Counted from the first letter of the stretch, positions 34,871 to 44,998 are shown. The stretch is DNA of 64,000 nt from Roseivivax sp. THAF197b (GCF_009363255.1 NZ_CP045318.1:3151501-3215500), one strand, 5' to 3'. Notes: generated by a model not told the origin, from the sequence alone. Program-made: numbers and translations.

Positions 34871-37800
34871 GACATCTGACCGCCGCCAGCATCGCCGCAA
34901 GTCTCGCCCTGACGCTGCCGGGCCCAGCGCCCGCACAGGATGACGATCGCGGCCGTCTCGAAGCGCTGATCGAGGACAACCTCTCGGGCGAGGGCTTCCA
35001 GGTCGACGTGGTGGGGTTCGAAGGCGCGCTCAGCTCCGAAGCGCGGCTCGAAGCGCTGACCATCGCCGATGCCGATGGCGTCTGGCTGACCCTGCGGGGC
35101 GTCGTGCTGGACTGGAACCGCGCGGCTCTTCTGCGCGGAAGGGTGTCGGTGAACGAACTCGTCGCGGACGAAATCCTCGTCCCCCGCCTGCCGGGCGGCG
35201 GCGGAGAGGCCGACGCGGAGTTGCCCGATGCCGAAGCGCAGCCCTTTTCGCTGCCCGAACTGCCCGTGTCGGTGCAGGTGGGCCGCATCGCCGCCGAACG
35301 CGTCGTTCTGGGCGCGCCGCTTCTGGGCGAAGAGGCGGTCATTTCGCTCGAAGGCTCCGCAAGCCTCGAAGGGGGCGAAGGTGACGTAGATATCGCGGTT
35401 GAACGGCTGGATCGCGGCGGCTCCCTCAATCTCGTGGGCTCGTTCCTGAACGAAACCGGCGTTCTGTCGCTCGATCTGTCGCTCGAAGAGCCCGAAGGCG
35501 GCATCGCGGCCAAGCTGATCAATCTGCCAGGCGAGCCTCCCGTTGCGGTCTCCGTCGAAGGCGAAGGCCCTCTGTCCGATTTCACCGCCGATATCGTCCT
35601 GGCCACCGACGGCGAGGAGCGCATCACCGGCCAGGTCGAGGTTCTGGCGCTGGAGGGCGACACGCCCGGCACCGGGTTCAACGCGCAGATCGCGGGTGAT
35701 ATTCGTCCCCTTCTGACCCCGGAAAACCGCGAATTCTTCGGGGAGAATCTCAGCCTCGACGTGGCTGGACAAAGCCTGGCCACCGGGGAGCTGACCATCG
35801 ACACGCTAGCGCTCGACAGCGATGCAATCCAGCTCAACGGCGATCTGGCCTTGGGTCCCGACAAATGGCCCGAGCGGATCCGCCTGACAGGGCGCATCGG
35901 CGGCGTCGATGGCGGGCCGATCCAGCTGCCCATTCCGGGCGCGCCGACCCGCATGGAAAGCGCCGATCTGAACGTACGCTACGATGCCGAACAGGGTGAC
36001 GGCTGGACGGCGGAGCTGTCCGTCGTGGAATTCGAACAACCAACGCTGTCGGCGGATCAGTTTCGCCTGAACGGCTCCGGCACGCTCATTCGCGGCACCG
36101 GGAATGCCATTGGCCGCGTTGAGGGGCGCGTCGATCTTGCGGGCGAGGCACTGGCCTTCGCCGATCCCGCCCTCGCCGAAGCGGTGGGCGGCCGTCTCGA
36201 AGGCCTGATCGCATTCTCCTTCCAGGAAGGCGAAGCGCTACGCCTGTCCGAGATCGACCTCGACGGGGCGGGCGTCGCCATCGACGGCGCGCTCGAGATC
36301 GGCGGGATCACCAACGATCTGAACCTCGCCATCGAAGGGGATGTGCAAGTCGAAACGGCTGATATCGCACGGTTCTCCGCACTTGCGGGCCGCGAATTGT
36401 CGGGCGGAGCAGATGCGCGCGTTTCGGGCCGGGTCGAGCCCCTGTCGGGCGCGTTCGATGCCGAGATCACAGGCACGGTGCGCGACCTCGTCACCGGCAT
36501 CGCCGAGGCGGACCGCCTGCTTGACGGCGCGACGGAGCTTGCGCTGAGCGCGCGCCGCGATGGCGCGGGTATTCTGCTGCGCAGCCTCACCGTCGATGCG
36601 CCCGAAGCGCAACTGGCCGCCTCGGGTCGCCTGGGCGGTGGCACCGGCAATGCAGAGATCGACCTGTCCGTGGCGGAAATCTCCGAAATCCTGCCGGAGC
36701 TGTCGGGTGCTCTGACCTTCGACGGCACGGCCCGGAACGAAGGCGATGACTGGCAGATCGTCGGTGACATCACCGGGCCGGGACGCACCCGCGCGGTGGT
36801 CGATGCGGCACTGCAACTGATCGAAGGGCAGCTTCAAGCCGTGGGCGGCACGCTTTCAGCCGATGTCGAGGACCTGTCGGTCTATTCGGATATCGCACAA
36901 CGCCCGCTTGGCGGCGCGATCAGCGTCAATGCGGAAGGCAGCGCCGATCTGAGCCTCGCCACCGCCAGCATTGCCGCCACGGGCAGCGTCCGCGATCCGG
37001 TCACGGGGATTGCCGAAGCCGATCGCCTGCTTGCCGGACGCACGGAGTTCGAGATCGATGGTGCCAAGACCGAGGAAGGCTTCCTCCTGCGACTGCTCGA
37101 CGTGGTGGGCGAACGGATCGCGGTGGATGCGGACGGGCGCTACCTGCCCGATGACAGTGCGGCGAATTTCGATATCCGTCTCAGCGATCTCGGCGATGTC
37201 GTCAGTTCCATGTCGGGCGGCGCGCGCATTACCGGGGCCACAACGCAAAGCGGCGATGATTGGGACATTACCCTCGACGCGACAGGCCCGGGCGGCCTGT
37301 CTGCGGATGTGGATGCCGTCGCAATCGTACAGGAACTGATGCCGCAATCGGTGTCGGGCGATGTGGCGCTCAGCGTCAACACGCTGGGCGCTTATGCGGC
37401 GCTCATCGGTCAGGCGCTCAGCGGGTCAATCGATGCGACCGCGAATGGATCATACGACCTGACATCAGGCGCGGCGGATGTGTCCCTCGATGCGGAGGCC
37501 GCGGCCCTGTCGACCGGGATCGCAGCGGTGGACCAATTGCTGCGCGGGGGCCTGACGGATGTGACCTTCCGCGGCGGCCGGACCGATACGGGCAACTTCG
37601 TGATCGAGGATTTCGAACTCGACACGCCGCAGCTCGACGCGCAGGCCAACGGCACCTATGGCAACGATGGCAGCCAGATCGTCTATGCGGCACGGCTTGC
37701 CGATATCGGGCTCTTCGTGCCCGAGTTCAACGGCCCCGCGACGGTCGAGGGCAACGCGGTCGGACAAGGCGACAACTGGCGCATCGACGCCGATCTGACC

Positions 37801-39150
37801 GCGCCCGGCGGCACACGGGCCAGCGTGGAGGGCAATGTCGCAGGCGACGCCTCGACCGTGAATCTCGACGTGAATGGCTCCGCCCCGCTTGGCCTTGCCA
37901 ATCCGTTCCTCGAGCCGAATCTCATCGGTGGCATCGCCAATTTCGATCTCGCGGTGAACGGCGTACCCGGGCTCGAAGCGGTCACTGGCCAGATCACGAG
38001 CCAAGGCGCGCAATTCACCCTACCGTCCCAAGGCATCGCCCTGACCGGGATAAACGCGCAAATCGGGCTCAATGGCGCGCAGGCGCAGATCGAGCTGACC
38101 GGCAACGTCGATACCGGCGGCAATCTGCGGGTGTCGGGACCGGTGGCCCTGTCCGCGCCCTTCAATGGCGATCTGGCGATTGCGCTCAACGATGTGGTCA
38201 TTGCCGATCCGGGGCTGTTCCAGACCACGATCGACGGGCAGATGTCGCTCGCAGGGCCCTTGGCCTCGACCGCGGTGCTGAGCGGCGATGTGACCCTCGG
38301 CGAGACCGAGGTGCGCGTGCCCTCGGGCAGCGGTGCGACCGCGCTCGGCTTCCCGGTGACCCATGTGGGTGAAAGCAGCGCCGTCCGGCAGACGCTTCTC
38401 CGCGCAGGCCTTGAGCCCGAACCCGAGCGGCAAAGCGGCGTAGGGGGCGGCGGTGTGAATTACGGCCTCGACCTGACGGTCAACGCGCCGTCGCGGATCT
38501 TCATTCGCGGTCGCGGCCTCGATGCGGAGCTGGGTGGCACGCTGACCGTGGGCGGCACGCTCCAGAACATCCAGCCCCGTGGCCGGTTCGAACTGATCCG
38601 CGGTCGGCTGAGCATCCTTGGCCAGCGGATCGAACTCGACGAGGCGACGATCGCCCCCCAGGGCGACCTCAACCCCTTCATCCGCGTCGTGGCCGAAACC
38701 CAGAGCGGGGAGACCCAGATCCGGGTGATCATCGAAGGCCAAGTCTCCGCACCGGAAGTGACGTTCGAATCGACGCCGGAGCGACCGCAGGAAGAAGTCC
38801 TGTCGCTTCTGCTGTTCGGACGGGACCTGTCGGAAATCTCCGCGCTTCAGGCGCTACGGATCGCAGGCGCGATCAACACGCTTGCGGGCCGGGGGCCGGG
38901 TATCTCGGAGACGCTGCGCGCCAATACCGGGCTCGACAACCTCGATTTGCAGACAAGTCAGGACGGCACGACCGCGGTCAGTGTCGGCAAGTATATCGGC
39001 GACAACGCGTACACGGACGTGACGGTTAATTCCGCAGGCGAGACTGAGATCAATCTCAACCTCACCATCACCGACAGCGTGACCGCACGCGGCACCGTCA
39101 CATCGAGCGGCAATACCGGGGTCGGGATCTACTACGAACGGGATTACTGA
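34867..39150 (+). CDS. tamB: translocation and assembly module protein TamB
   Basis: A 1427-residue AsmA/TamB-type periplasm-spanning protein, anchored by an N-terminal signal/anchor (HLTAASIAASLALTLPGPAP). I place the start at TTG 34867, overlapping the tamA TGA, so the two are translationally coupled. The middle is beta-rich repeats; residues 480-990 contain three copies of an exact 170-residue period. The C-terminal TamB domain (DUF490) includes SGRFELIRGRLSILGQRIEL-like features around residue 1240 (the actual run is RGRFELIRGRLSILGQRI) and ends GIYYERDY. It bridges inner and outer membranes for lipid transport or protein insertion. Confidence 0.93.
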   Translation: MRHLTAASIAASLALTLPGPAPAQDDDRGRLEALIEDNLSGEGFQVDVVGFEGALSSEARLEALTIADADGVWLTLRGVVLDWNRAALLRGRVSVNELVADEILVPRLPGGGGEADAELPDAEAQPFSLPELPVSVQVGRIAAERVVLGAPLLGEEAVISLEGSASLEGGEGDVDIAVERLDRGGSLNLVGSFLNETGVLSLDLSLEEPEGGIAAKLINLPGEPPVAVSVEGEGPLSDFTADIVLATDGEERITGQVEVLALEGDTPGTGFNAQIAGDIRPLLTPENREFFGENLSLDVAGQSLATGELTIDTLALDSDAIQLNGDLALGPDKWPERIRLTGRIGGVDGGPIQLPIPGAPTRMESADLNVRYDAEQGDGWTAELSVVEFEQPTLSADQFRLNGSGTLIRGTGNAIGRVEGRVDLAGEALAFADPALAEAVGGRLEGLIAFSFQEGEALRLSEIDLDGAGVAIDGALEIGGITNDLNLAIEGDVQVETADIARFSALAGRELSGGADARVSGRVEPLSGAFDAEITGTVRDLVTGIAEADRLLDGATELALSARRDGAGILLRSLTVDAPEAQLAASGRLGGGTGNAEIDLSVAEISEILPELSGALTFDGTARNEGDDWQIVGDITGPGRTRAVVDAALQLIEGQLQAVGGTLSADVEDLSVYSDIAQRPLGGAISVNAEGSADLSLATASIAATGSVRDPVTGIAEADRLLAGRTEFEIDGAKTEEGFLLRLLDVVGERIAVDADGRYLPDDSAANFDIRLSDLGDVVSSMSGGARITGATTQSGDDWDITLDATGPGGLSADVDAVAIVQELMPQSVSGDVALSVNTLGAYAALIGQALSGSIDATANGSYDLTSGAADVSLDAEAAALSTGIAAVDQLLRGGLTDVTFRGGRTDTGNFVIEDFELDTPQLDAQANGTYGNDGSQIVYAARLADIGLFVPEFNGPATVEGNAVGQGDNWRIDADLTAPGGTRASVEGNVAGDASTVNLDVNGSAPLGLANPFLEPNLIGGIANFDLAVNGVPGLEAVTGQITSQGAQFTLPSQGIALTGINAQIGLNGAQAQIELTGNVDTGGNLRVSGPVALSAPFNGDLAIALNDVVIADPGLFQTTIDGQMSLAGPLASTAVLSGDVTLGETEVRVPSGSGATALGFPVTHVGESSAVRQTLLRAGLEPEPERQSGVGGGGVNYGLDLTVNAPSRIFIRGRGLDAELGGTLTVGGTLQNIQPRGRFELIRGRLSILGQRIELDEATIAPQGDLNPFIRVVAETQSGETQIRVIIEGQVSAPEVTFESTPERPQEEVLSLLLFGRDLSEISALQALRIAGAINTLAGRGPGISETLRANTGLDNLDLQTSQDGTTAVSVGKYIGDNAYTDVTVNSAGETEINLNLTITDSVTARGTVTSSGNTGVGIYYERDY
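36310..37840 (+). repeat. three tandem 170-residue repeats inside tamB
   Basis: Matching blocks are exactly 510 bases apart: the codons for VTGIAEADRLL at 36490 and 37000 and for STGIAAVDQLL at 37510. Each unit also has a later GDDW/GDNW motif followed by I-x-x-D-x-T-x-PG. Units 1 and 2 are clearly similar at DNA level around the anchor; unit 3 is more diverged. This looks like internal duplication of the beta-groove. Confidence 0.85.
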
Positions 39151-39185
39151 CAGGTAGGGACGCGGGCGTGATCGACGCCCGCTTC

Positions 39186-39791
39186 TCAGGCCTTGACGCG
39201 GTTATGCGCCTCGCGCTCGACCTTTGCGATCTCGCCGGTGGCGAGGACCGGTGAGGCGTCGTACTTGCCCTCGTCGAGCATCATCGCCACGCGTTCCAGC
39301 ACCGAAACGATCATCGACTGCTCCCACTCGGGCAGGCTTTCGAATTGCTGAACGTAGCGCTGTTGCAGGGCGTTGGGCGCCGCATCGAGGCGCGCCTTCC
39401 CGGCATCGGTGATGGTCAGGTCGATCTGTCGGCGATCCGCGACGGATTGCTGCCGCTCCAGTAGCCCGTAATTCTGCAACTTCTTGATCAGCACGGAAAT
39501 TGTGGCCTGGCTGACCCCCATCCGGTTCGCGATCTCGGACGGGTGGCAATTGCCGGTCTCCGCCACGATCTGCAGCACGCGGAGCTGCACGGCAGTCAGC
39601 CCGGCATCGCGCGCGAGATTGCGGCCATAATCTTCGGTTGCACGCAGGATACGGCGTATCGCGACGAGGCTGGTATCGGTTCTGTCCATACGCTGTTCGG
39701 GTCCTGTACCGAATGCGCGCGCGGCGGCGTTCTGATCTGTTGAAAGCGCGTCGCGCCCATCCGCGTCGAGGGTCATTTTCTTGTCCAACAT
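39186..39791 (-). CDS. MarR-family regulator of ectoine synthesis (EctR-like)
   Basis: A 201-residue MarR protein: a 35-residue polar leader, then the winged helix with HPSEIANRMGVSQATISVLI (recognition region) and ERQQSVADRRQIDLTITDAG (wing). It lies divergent from ectABC-ask, the position of EctR1 repressors in ectoine producers, and its start codon is 254 bases from ectA. Palindromes in that spacer may be its operators. An internal ATG at 39776 is an alternative start. Regulation of ectABC is inferred from position and family. Confidence 0.85.
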   Translation of the reverse strand: MLDKKMTLDADGRDALSTDQNAAARAFGTGPEQRMDRTDTSLVAIRRILRATEDYGRNLARDAGLTAVQLRVLQIVAETGNCHPSEIANRMGVSQATISVLIKKLQNYGLLERQQSVADRRQIDLTITDAGKARLDAAPNALQQRYVQQFESLPEWEQSMIVSVLERVAMMLDEGKYDASPVLATGEIAKVEREAHNRVKA

Positions 39792-40045
39792 GAAACTTAG
39801 TTAGGCTTACTATCTTTCATTACAATATGCTAGCCTATACTTTACATGCACAAGTGATTTTGTCGCAGTGCGGCACGCCTACCCACCGCCTGAAGCCACG
39901 CTATATACGCGTTATGGCCATAAAACGCAGGGTCTTCGGGCGGCTGTGAGATGGCGGACCAAATGAAATTACTTAGCACCTTGAAGTATTATGCAGATGC
40001 ATTACACTTAGTGAAGCAAAGCAAATTGTGTAAAAGGCGAGACCC
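39792..40045 (+). promoter_or_regulatory. ectoine operon control region with candidate EctR sites
   Basis: This AT-rich 254-base spacer holds TTAGT-N7-ACTAT at 39797-39813 next to the regulator start, and ATTACTT-N9-AAGTATT at 39968-39990 (6 of 7 positions match), overlapping a candidate -35 TTGAAG (39981-39986). A candidate -10 TACACT is at 40003-40008 with 16-base spacing. ACTTAG occurs three times (39795, 39971, 40006). The layout fits repression of ectA by the divergent MarR protein; promoter boxes are weak matches. Confidence 0.5.
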
Positions 40046-40579
40046 GTGCAAACCTTGCAAGAGACCAACACCACCGGAACAGTGACCTTCCGCAAACCCG
40101 TGCGCGAAGACGGTGCCGCGATCTGGGAGCTCATCCGCAGCTGCAAGCCGCTGGATGAAAATTCCATGTATGCGAACCTGCTCCAGGCGGACCATTTCCG
40201 CGACACGTGCGTCGTGGCGGATCTGGACGGTGAGATCGTTGGCTGGATCTCGGCCTATATCACGCCCCACGACCCCGACACGATGTTCGTCTGGCAGGTT
40301 GCAGTCTCCGCTTCCGCACGCGGCATGGGCCTTGGCACGCGCATGCTATCCGCCCTCATGGCGCGCGAAGAAGCCAGCGATTGCAAGCGCATGAACACGA
40401 CGATCACGCTCGACAACGACGCCTCTTGGGCGCTGTTCCAGCGGTTCGCGGACAAGAACAACGCAATCCTCTCCTCCGAAGCGCATTTCACGCGCGACAC
40501 GCACTTCAATGGTGAGCACGCGACCGAGCACATGGTCACCATCACCTTCCGCGAGGCGATCCTCGAAAGCGCGGCCTGA
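40046..40579 (+). CDS. ectA: L-2,4-diaminobutyrate acetyltransferase
   Basis: A 177-residue GNAT-fold enzyme that acetylates diaminobutyrate in ectoine synthesis. The acetyl-CoA binding motif is VSASARGMGLGTRMLSALM (about residues 90-108), preceded by the family segment LIRSCKPLDENSMYANLLQA. Length is normal. It is the first gene of ectABC-ask and starts after the control region with the candidate MarR sites. GNAT family alone would not fix the substrate; gene order does. Confidence 0.96.
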   Translation: MQTLQETNTTGTVTFRKPVREDGAAIWELIRSCKPLDENSMYANLLQADHFRDTCVVADLDGEIVGWISAYITPHDPDTMFVWQVAVSASARGMGLGTRMLSALMAREEASDCKRMNTTITLDNDASWALFQRFADKNNAILSSEAHFTRDTHFNGEHATEHMVTITFREAILESAA

Positions 40580-40641
40580 TACGGGCCGCGCACCCCGCCT
40601 CCCCTCCACTTTCCCGATAATCCCCGATGAAAGGACGTCCC

Positions 40642-41937
40642 ATGTCGACGACCGTTACGAAAGATATTTTTGAGCGCCGCGAATCCGAGGCGCGTTCCTA
40701 TTGCCGCAACTTCGATACCATCTTCACCAAGGCGGTCGGTTCCGAGATGACCGATGCCGACGGCAAGACCTATATCGACTTTCTCGCGGGCTGCTCCTCG
40801 CTGAATTACGGGCACAATGACCCGGACATGAAGCAGGCCCTCGTCGAGCACATCATGGGCGACGGCATCGCGCATGGTCTCGACATGTACACGGCCGAAA
40901 AGGCGCGCTTCCTCGAGACCTTCGAGAGCCACATCCTGCAGCCGCGCGGCATGGACGACTACAAGATCATGATGACCGGCCCCACCGGCACCAACGCGGT
41001 CGAGGCCGCGATGAAGCTGGCGCGCAAGGTCACTGGCCGTCGCAACATCATCACCTTCACCAACGGCTTTCACGGCATGACCATGGGTGCTCTGTCCCTG
41101 ACGGGGAACGCGTCGAAGCGTGCCGGCGCCGGCAATTCCTGCGGCGGTCTCTGCGGCGTGACGCACATGCCCTATGACGGTGCGTTCGGCGAAGGCGTCG
41201 ACACGCTCAGCCAGATCGAGATGATGCTGGAGAACACGTCCTCGGGCATCGACGCGCCCGCGGCCTTCATCTTCGAGCCGATCCAAGGCGAAGGTGGCCT
41301 CAACGCGGCCTCCATCGAATGGATGCAGGGCATTGCCAAGCTCGCCGAAAAGCACGGCGCGATGCTGATCATCGACGACATCCAGTCGGGCTGTGGCCGT
41401 TCGGGCACCTACTTCTCCATTGAGGAGGCGGGCATCAAGCCGGACATGATCACCCAGGCGAAATCGCTTTCGGGCTTTGGCCTGCCCTTCGCGGCGCTTC
41501 TGATCAAGAAGCAGTACGACATCTGGAAACCGGCCGAGCATAACGGCACGTTCCGGGGCAACACCCATGCTTTCGTCACGGGCCGCGTCACGCTCGAGAA
41601 GTTCTGGGCCGATGACAGCTTCCAGACGAAGGTTCAGGAAAAGGCTGTGCAGCTGACCGCCGGTCTGCAGGTCATCGCCGACGAGATCCCGGGCGCCAAG
41701 CTCAAGGGTCGCGGCATGATGCAGGGCGTCGATGTCGGCTCCGGCGAAATGGCCTCCGATATTTGCGCGCGCGCCTTCGAGAAAGGTCTCATCATCGAGA
41801 CATCGGGCGCCGATGACGAAGTGGTCAAGGTGCTTGTCGCCCTGACCGTTCCCACCGAGACGCTTCAGAAGGGCCTCGACATTCTGCTCGAAGCCGTCCG
41901 CGAAGCGTCCGCCACCAACAAAATTGCAGCGGAGTAA
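40642..41937 (+). CDS. ectB: diaminobutyrate-2-oxoglutarate transaminase
   Basis: A 431-residue class III PLP aminotransferase that turns aspartate semialdehyde into diaminobutyrate with glutamate as donor. Visible features: [38 protein letters not shown], the PLP-binding [16 protein letters not shown], and the Schiff-base lysine in [15 protein letters not shown] start at ATG 40642 ([10 protein letters not shown]), which has AAGGACG upstream. It sits between ectA and ectC, with 62 bases to ectA and 5 to ectC. Confidence 0.97.
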   Translation: MSTTVTKDIFERRESEARSYCRNFDTIFTKAVGSEMTDADGKTYIDFLAGCSSLNYGHNDPDMKQALVEHIMGDGIAHGLDMYTAEKARFLETFESHILQPRGMDDYKIMMTGPTGTNAVEAAMKLARKVTGRRNIITFTNGFHGMTMGALSLTGNASKRAGAGNSCGGLCGVTHMPYDGAFGEGVDTLSQIEMMLENTSSGIDAPAAFIFEPIQGEGGLNAASIEWMQGIAKLAEKHGAMLIIDDIQSGCGRSGTYFSIEEAGIKPDMITQAKSLSGFGLPFAALLIKKQYDIWKPAEHNGTFRGNTHAFVTGRVTLEKFWADDSFQTKVQEKAVQLTAGLQVIADEIPGAKLKGRGMMQGVDVGSGEMASDICARAFEKGLIIETSGADDEVVKVLVALTVPTETLQKGLDILLEAVREASATNKIAAE

Positions 41938-41942
41938 CAGAC

Positions 41943-42335
41943 ATGATCGTTCGCGACGAAAACCAACTCAAGGGCACCGACCGTGCCGTCTCCGATGCGG
42001 ACTGGACCTCGGTCCGGATGCTTCTGGCCGACGACAAGATGGGCTTCTCGTTCCACATCACCTATCTGAAGGCCGGTTCGGAGCACACGTTCCACTACAA
42101 GAACCACTTCGAGAGCGTCTATTGCATGTCCGGCAAGGGCTCGATCACCGATCTGGCCACCGGCGAGACGCATGAGATCAAGCCCGGCGTGATGTACGCA
42201 CTCGACCAGCATGACAAGCACACGCTGCGGGCCGAGGAAGAGCTCGTCATGGCGTGTTGCTTCAACCCGCCGGTCACCGGCCACGAAGTGCACCGCGAAG
42301 ACGGCTCCTACGCTGCTCCTGACGAGGCGGCTTAA
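41943..42335 (+). CDS. ectC: L-ectoine synthase
   Basis: A 130-residue cupin that closes N-acetyl-diaminobutyrate to ectoine. Family features are [16 protein letters not shown] at the N terminus, the metal/active-site region [18 protein letters not shown], and [17 protein letters not shown]. Length matches EctC (about 130). It follows ectB by 5 bases. No ectD hydroxylase gene is found in this operon, so ectoine rather than 5-hydroxyectoine is the expected product here. Confidence 0.97.
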   Translation: MIVRDENQLKGTDRAVSDADWTSVRMLLADDKMGFSFHITYLKAGSEHTFHYKNHFESVYCMSGKGSITDLATGETHEIKPGVMYALDQHDKHTLRAEEELVMACCFNPPVTGHEVHREDGSYAAPDEAA

Positions 42336-42355
42336 CCAAAGCTGATAGGCATATC

Positions 42356-43786
42356 ATGGCTACCGAATTCAAGAACCACACGGTCGAGAAGATCGGCGGC
42401 ACCTCCATGTCGCGCCTGGACGAGCTGCTTGAGCCGCTCTTCCAGGTCGGCAGCCCCGATTACGGGCGGATGTTTGTCGTCTCGGCCTTTGCGGGCATCA
42501 CCAACGCGCTTCTCGAGCACAAGAAAAGCGGCGAGCCGGGCGTTTACGCTCATTTTGCCGAAAACACCGAGGAGCACGGCTGGATGGGCGCGCTCTCCAA
42601 GGTCGACAAGCTCATGCGCGAGGCGCACGACGGGCTTCTGACCCATTCGGCCGACAAGAGCGACGCGAACGATTTCGTCCGGGAACGGGTGGAGGGCGTC
42701 CGCAACTGCCTGATCGACCTGCATCGCCTCTGCTCCTACGGGCATTTCCGCCTGTCGCAGCATATGTCCGTCACGCGCGAGATGCTGTCGGGCCTGGGCG
42801 AGGCGCATTCGGCCTACGTGACCACGCTGCTTCTGCGCCGCAATGGCGTGAACGCGCGGTTCGTGGACCTGTCGGGATGGCGCGATGACCGCGTCATGGA
42901 CCTCGACGAGCGTATTCACGACGGGTTGAAGGATGTCGACCTCGACGCGGAAATGCCGATCATCACGGGCTACGCGCAATGCGCCGAGGGCCTGATGAAC
43001 AAGTATGACCGCGGCTATTCCGAGGTCACGTTCAGCCAGATCGCATCGCTGACGAAAGCGCGCGAGGCGATCATCCACAAGGAATTCCACCTGTCTTCGG
43101 CGGATCCGAACCTTGTCGGTGCCGAGAACGTGCGCAAGCTTGGTCACACCAACTACGACGTGGCAGACCAGCTGTCGAACATGGGGATGGAAGCGATCCA
43201 CCCGACCGCCGCCAAGGCCCTGCGTCAGGCACAGGTGCCGCTGCGCGTGACCAATGCGTTCGAGCCGGAAGACCCGGGCACGCTGATCGACGAGGCGGAG
43301 GCCGAACAGGGCGTCGCCGAGATCGTCTGCGGAGTCGATGTCTTCGCGCTGGAGCTTTTCGAGCAGGACATGGTCGGTGTGAAGGGCTACGACGCCCGCA
43401 TCCTTGAACTGCTCGCACAGTTCGACATGCGCATCGTCTCGAAGACTTCCAATGCCAACACGATCACGCATTATGTCGATGCGCCGCTGAGTGCACTGCG
43501 CAAGACCGAAAAGCGCCTGCACGAAAGCTATCCCGGCTCGGATGTGAGCGTGCGGTCCACCGCCATCGTCTCCGTGATCGGGCGGGATCTGCGTGGTCTG
43601 CATGTGCTGGAGCGCGGCCTCGGCGCCCTACGCGAAGCAGGGATCGACGTAATCTCGGCCCACCAGACAACACGGACGGTAGACGCGCAGTTCGTCGTGA
43701 ACCGCGACGACCGCGACACATGCGTCAAGATCCTGCACGACACTTTCATGGGAAAGGGTAAAGAGGCGCCGAAACTCGTCGCCTGA
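42356..43786 (+). CDS. ask: aspartate kinase specialised for ectoine synthesis
   Basis: A 476-residue aspartokinase of the Ask_Ect type. The nucleotide-binding start is VEKIGGTSMSRL (lysine-poor variant of KFGGTS), then FVVSAFAGITNALLEHKK, the aspartate/catalytic part SEVTFSQIASLTKA, and C-terminal ACT domains (IVSKTSNANTITHYVD and TAIVSVIGRDLRGL). It is encoded 20 bases after ectC and supplies aspartyl phosphate to the pathway, presumably free from lysine/threonine feedback as known for this group. A strong terminator ends the operon. Confidence 0.95.
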   Translation: MATEFKNHTVEKIGGTSMSRLDELLEPLFQVGSPDYGRMFVVSAFAGITNALLEHKKSGEPGVYAHFAENTEEHGWMGALSKVDKLMREAHDGLLTHSADKSDANDFVRERVEGVRNCLIDLHRLCSYGHFRLSQHMSVTREMLSGLGEAHSAYVTTLLLRRNGVNARFVDLSGWRDDRVMDLDERIHDGLKDVDLDAEMPIITGYAQCAEGLMNKYDRGYSEVTFSQIASLTKAREAIIHKEFHLSSADPNLVGAENVRKLGHTNYDVADQLSNMGMEAIHPTAAKALRQAQVPLRVTNAFEPEDPGTLIDEAEAEQGVAEIVCGVDVFALELFEQDMVGVKGYDARILELLAQFDMRIVSKTSNANTITHYVDAPLSALRKTEKRLHESYPGSDVSVRSTAIVSVIGRDLRGLHVLERGLGALREAGIDVISAHQTTRTVDAQFVVNRDDRDTCVKILHDTFMGKGKEAPKLVA

Positions 43787-43809
43787 TCTGATCCCTAGGA
43801 TGAAAAACG

Positions 43810-43841
43810 AAAAGGCCTCGGACCCAGTCCGGGGCCTTTTT
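43810..43841 (+). terminator. terminator of ectABC-ask
   Basis: AAAAGGCC-T-CGGAC (43810-43823) pairs with TCCG-G-GGCC (about 43828-43836), then five T to 43841. It isolates the ectoine operon from the next three-gene cluster. Confidence 0.7.
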
Positions 43842-43930
43842 GCATGCACGCGGCGCAAGCCCGGCGCCATCGCGCAATTGACAAGGCCGGGCATGACGGT
43901 CCCACTCGTCTCAACGAGATGGAGATTGCC

Positions 43931-44998
43931 GTGGCCCAGCTGCACCCGAACCCCTTCCGCGCGACAGACAAGGCCCTCGATCTGCCGGAGGACATCCCCC
44001 TCCCCGAAGACGATGTCGCGCCCGTCCTGGCGCTTCTCGCGCAATGCCCTGCTGCGGCGGAGACCCCGCTTGTGGATACGCCCGATCTCGCCACGATGGG
44101 GCACGTCGCACGCCTGTCGCTGAAGGACGAACGCGGGCGCATGGGGCTCGGGTCGTTCAAGGCCCTCGGCGCGGCACATGTGATCGCGCGCGATGCCGCC
44201 GAGACCGGGGCTGCGGACCTGTCGACGGCATTGGCAGGGCGGCGCTACGTCACTGCGAGTGCGGGCAATCACGGCCTGTCGGTGGCAGCGGGCGCGCGCA
44301 TCTTCGGCGCCGAGGCTGCGATCTACCTGTCGGACACGGTGCCCGAGGGCTTCGCGGACCGGTTGCGCGCGCAGGGCGCCGAGGTCGTGCGCGCAGGCGC
44401 CCATTACGAGGCCAGCATGCAGGCCGCCGCACAAGCTGCCAAGGAACATGGCTGGCAGCTTCTGTCGGACAGCTCCTGGCAGGGCTACACAAATGTGCCG
44501 CGCGTGTTGATGCAGGGCTACCTCGTGCTGATGGATGAGGTGATCCGACAGATCGAAACGCCCCCCACCCATATCTTCGTGCAGGCCGGTGTGGGTGGCC
44601 TTGCCGCCGCTGTGGCCGCGAGCGCGCGCAAGGCTTGGGGCGATATGCCATGCGTCATCGTGGTAGAGCCGGAGGCTGCACCCTGCATCGCCGCATCGTT
44701 GACCGCCGGACATGCGGTCGCGACCGAAGGCCCCGTCTCGTCCATGGGGCGGCTCGATTGCAAGGAGGCGTCGCTCATCGCCCTGAAGGGCCTCGCGCGC
44801 GATGCCGATGCGGTGATGACACTATCGGATGAGGAGGCGGAGGCGCTGTTGCCCGCGCTCGACCGCGCAGACCTCGGCACCACGCCGTCGGGCGCCGCCG
44901 GGGTAGCCGCGTTGATGGAAAGCGCCCCCTTCCGCGCAGCACTTAGCCTTGATGCAATCTCCCGCGTTCTGGCCTTCCTGACCGAGACGCCGGGATGA
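43931..44998 (+). CDS. PLP-dependent lyase, diaminopropionate ammonia-lyase-like
   Basis: A 355-residue fold-type II PLP enzyme. The Schiff-base lysine lies in MGLGSFKALGAAHVIA. The PLP-phosphate and substrate regions read TASAGNHGLSVAAGARIFGA, VQAGVGGLAAAVAASARKAW, and GRLDCKEASLIALK, which is typical of diaminopropionate ammonia-lyase and its relatives. I favour GTG 43931 (GGAG 6 bases upstream); ATG 43919 is the alternative. It leads a cluster with an M24 hydrolase and a racemase-like protein, beginning just after the ectoine operon terminator. True substrate unknown. Confidence 0.82.
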   Translation: MAQLHPNPFRATDKALDLPEDIPLPEDDVAPVLALLAQCPAAAETPLVDTPDLATMGHVARLSLKDERGRMGLGSFKALGAAHVIARDAAETGAADLSTALAGRRYVTASAGNHGLSVAAGARIFGAEAAIYLSDTVPEGFADRLRAQGAEVVRAGAHYEASMQAAAQAAKEHGWQLLSDSSWQGYTNVPRVLMQGYLVLMDEVIRQIETPPTHIFVQAGVGGLAAAVAASARKAWGDMPCVIVVEPEAAPCIAASLTAGHAVATEGPVSSMGRLDCKEASLIALKGLARDADAVMTLSDEEAEALLPALDRADLGTTPSGAAGVAALMESAPFRAALSLDAISRVLAFLTETPG

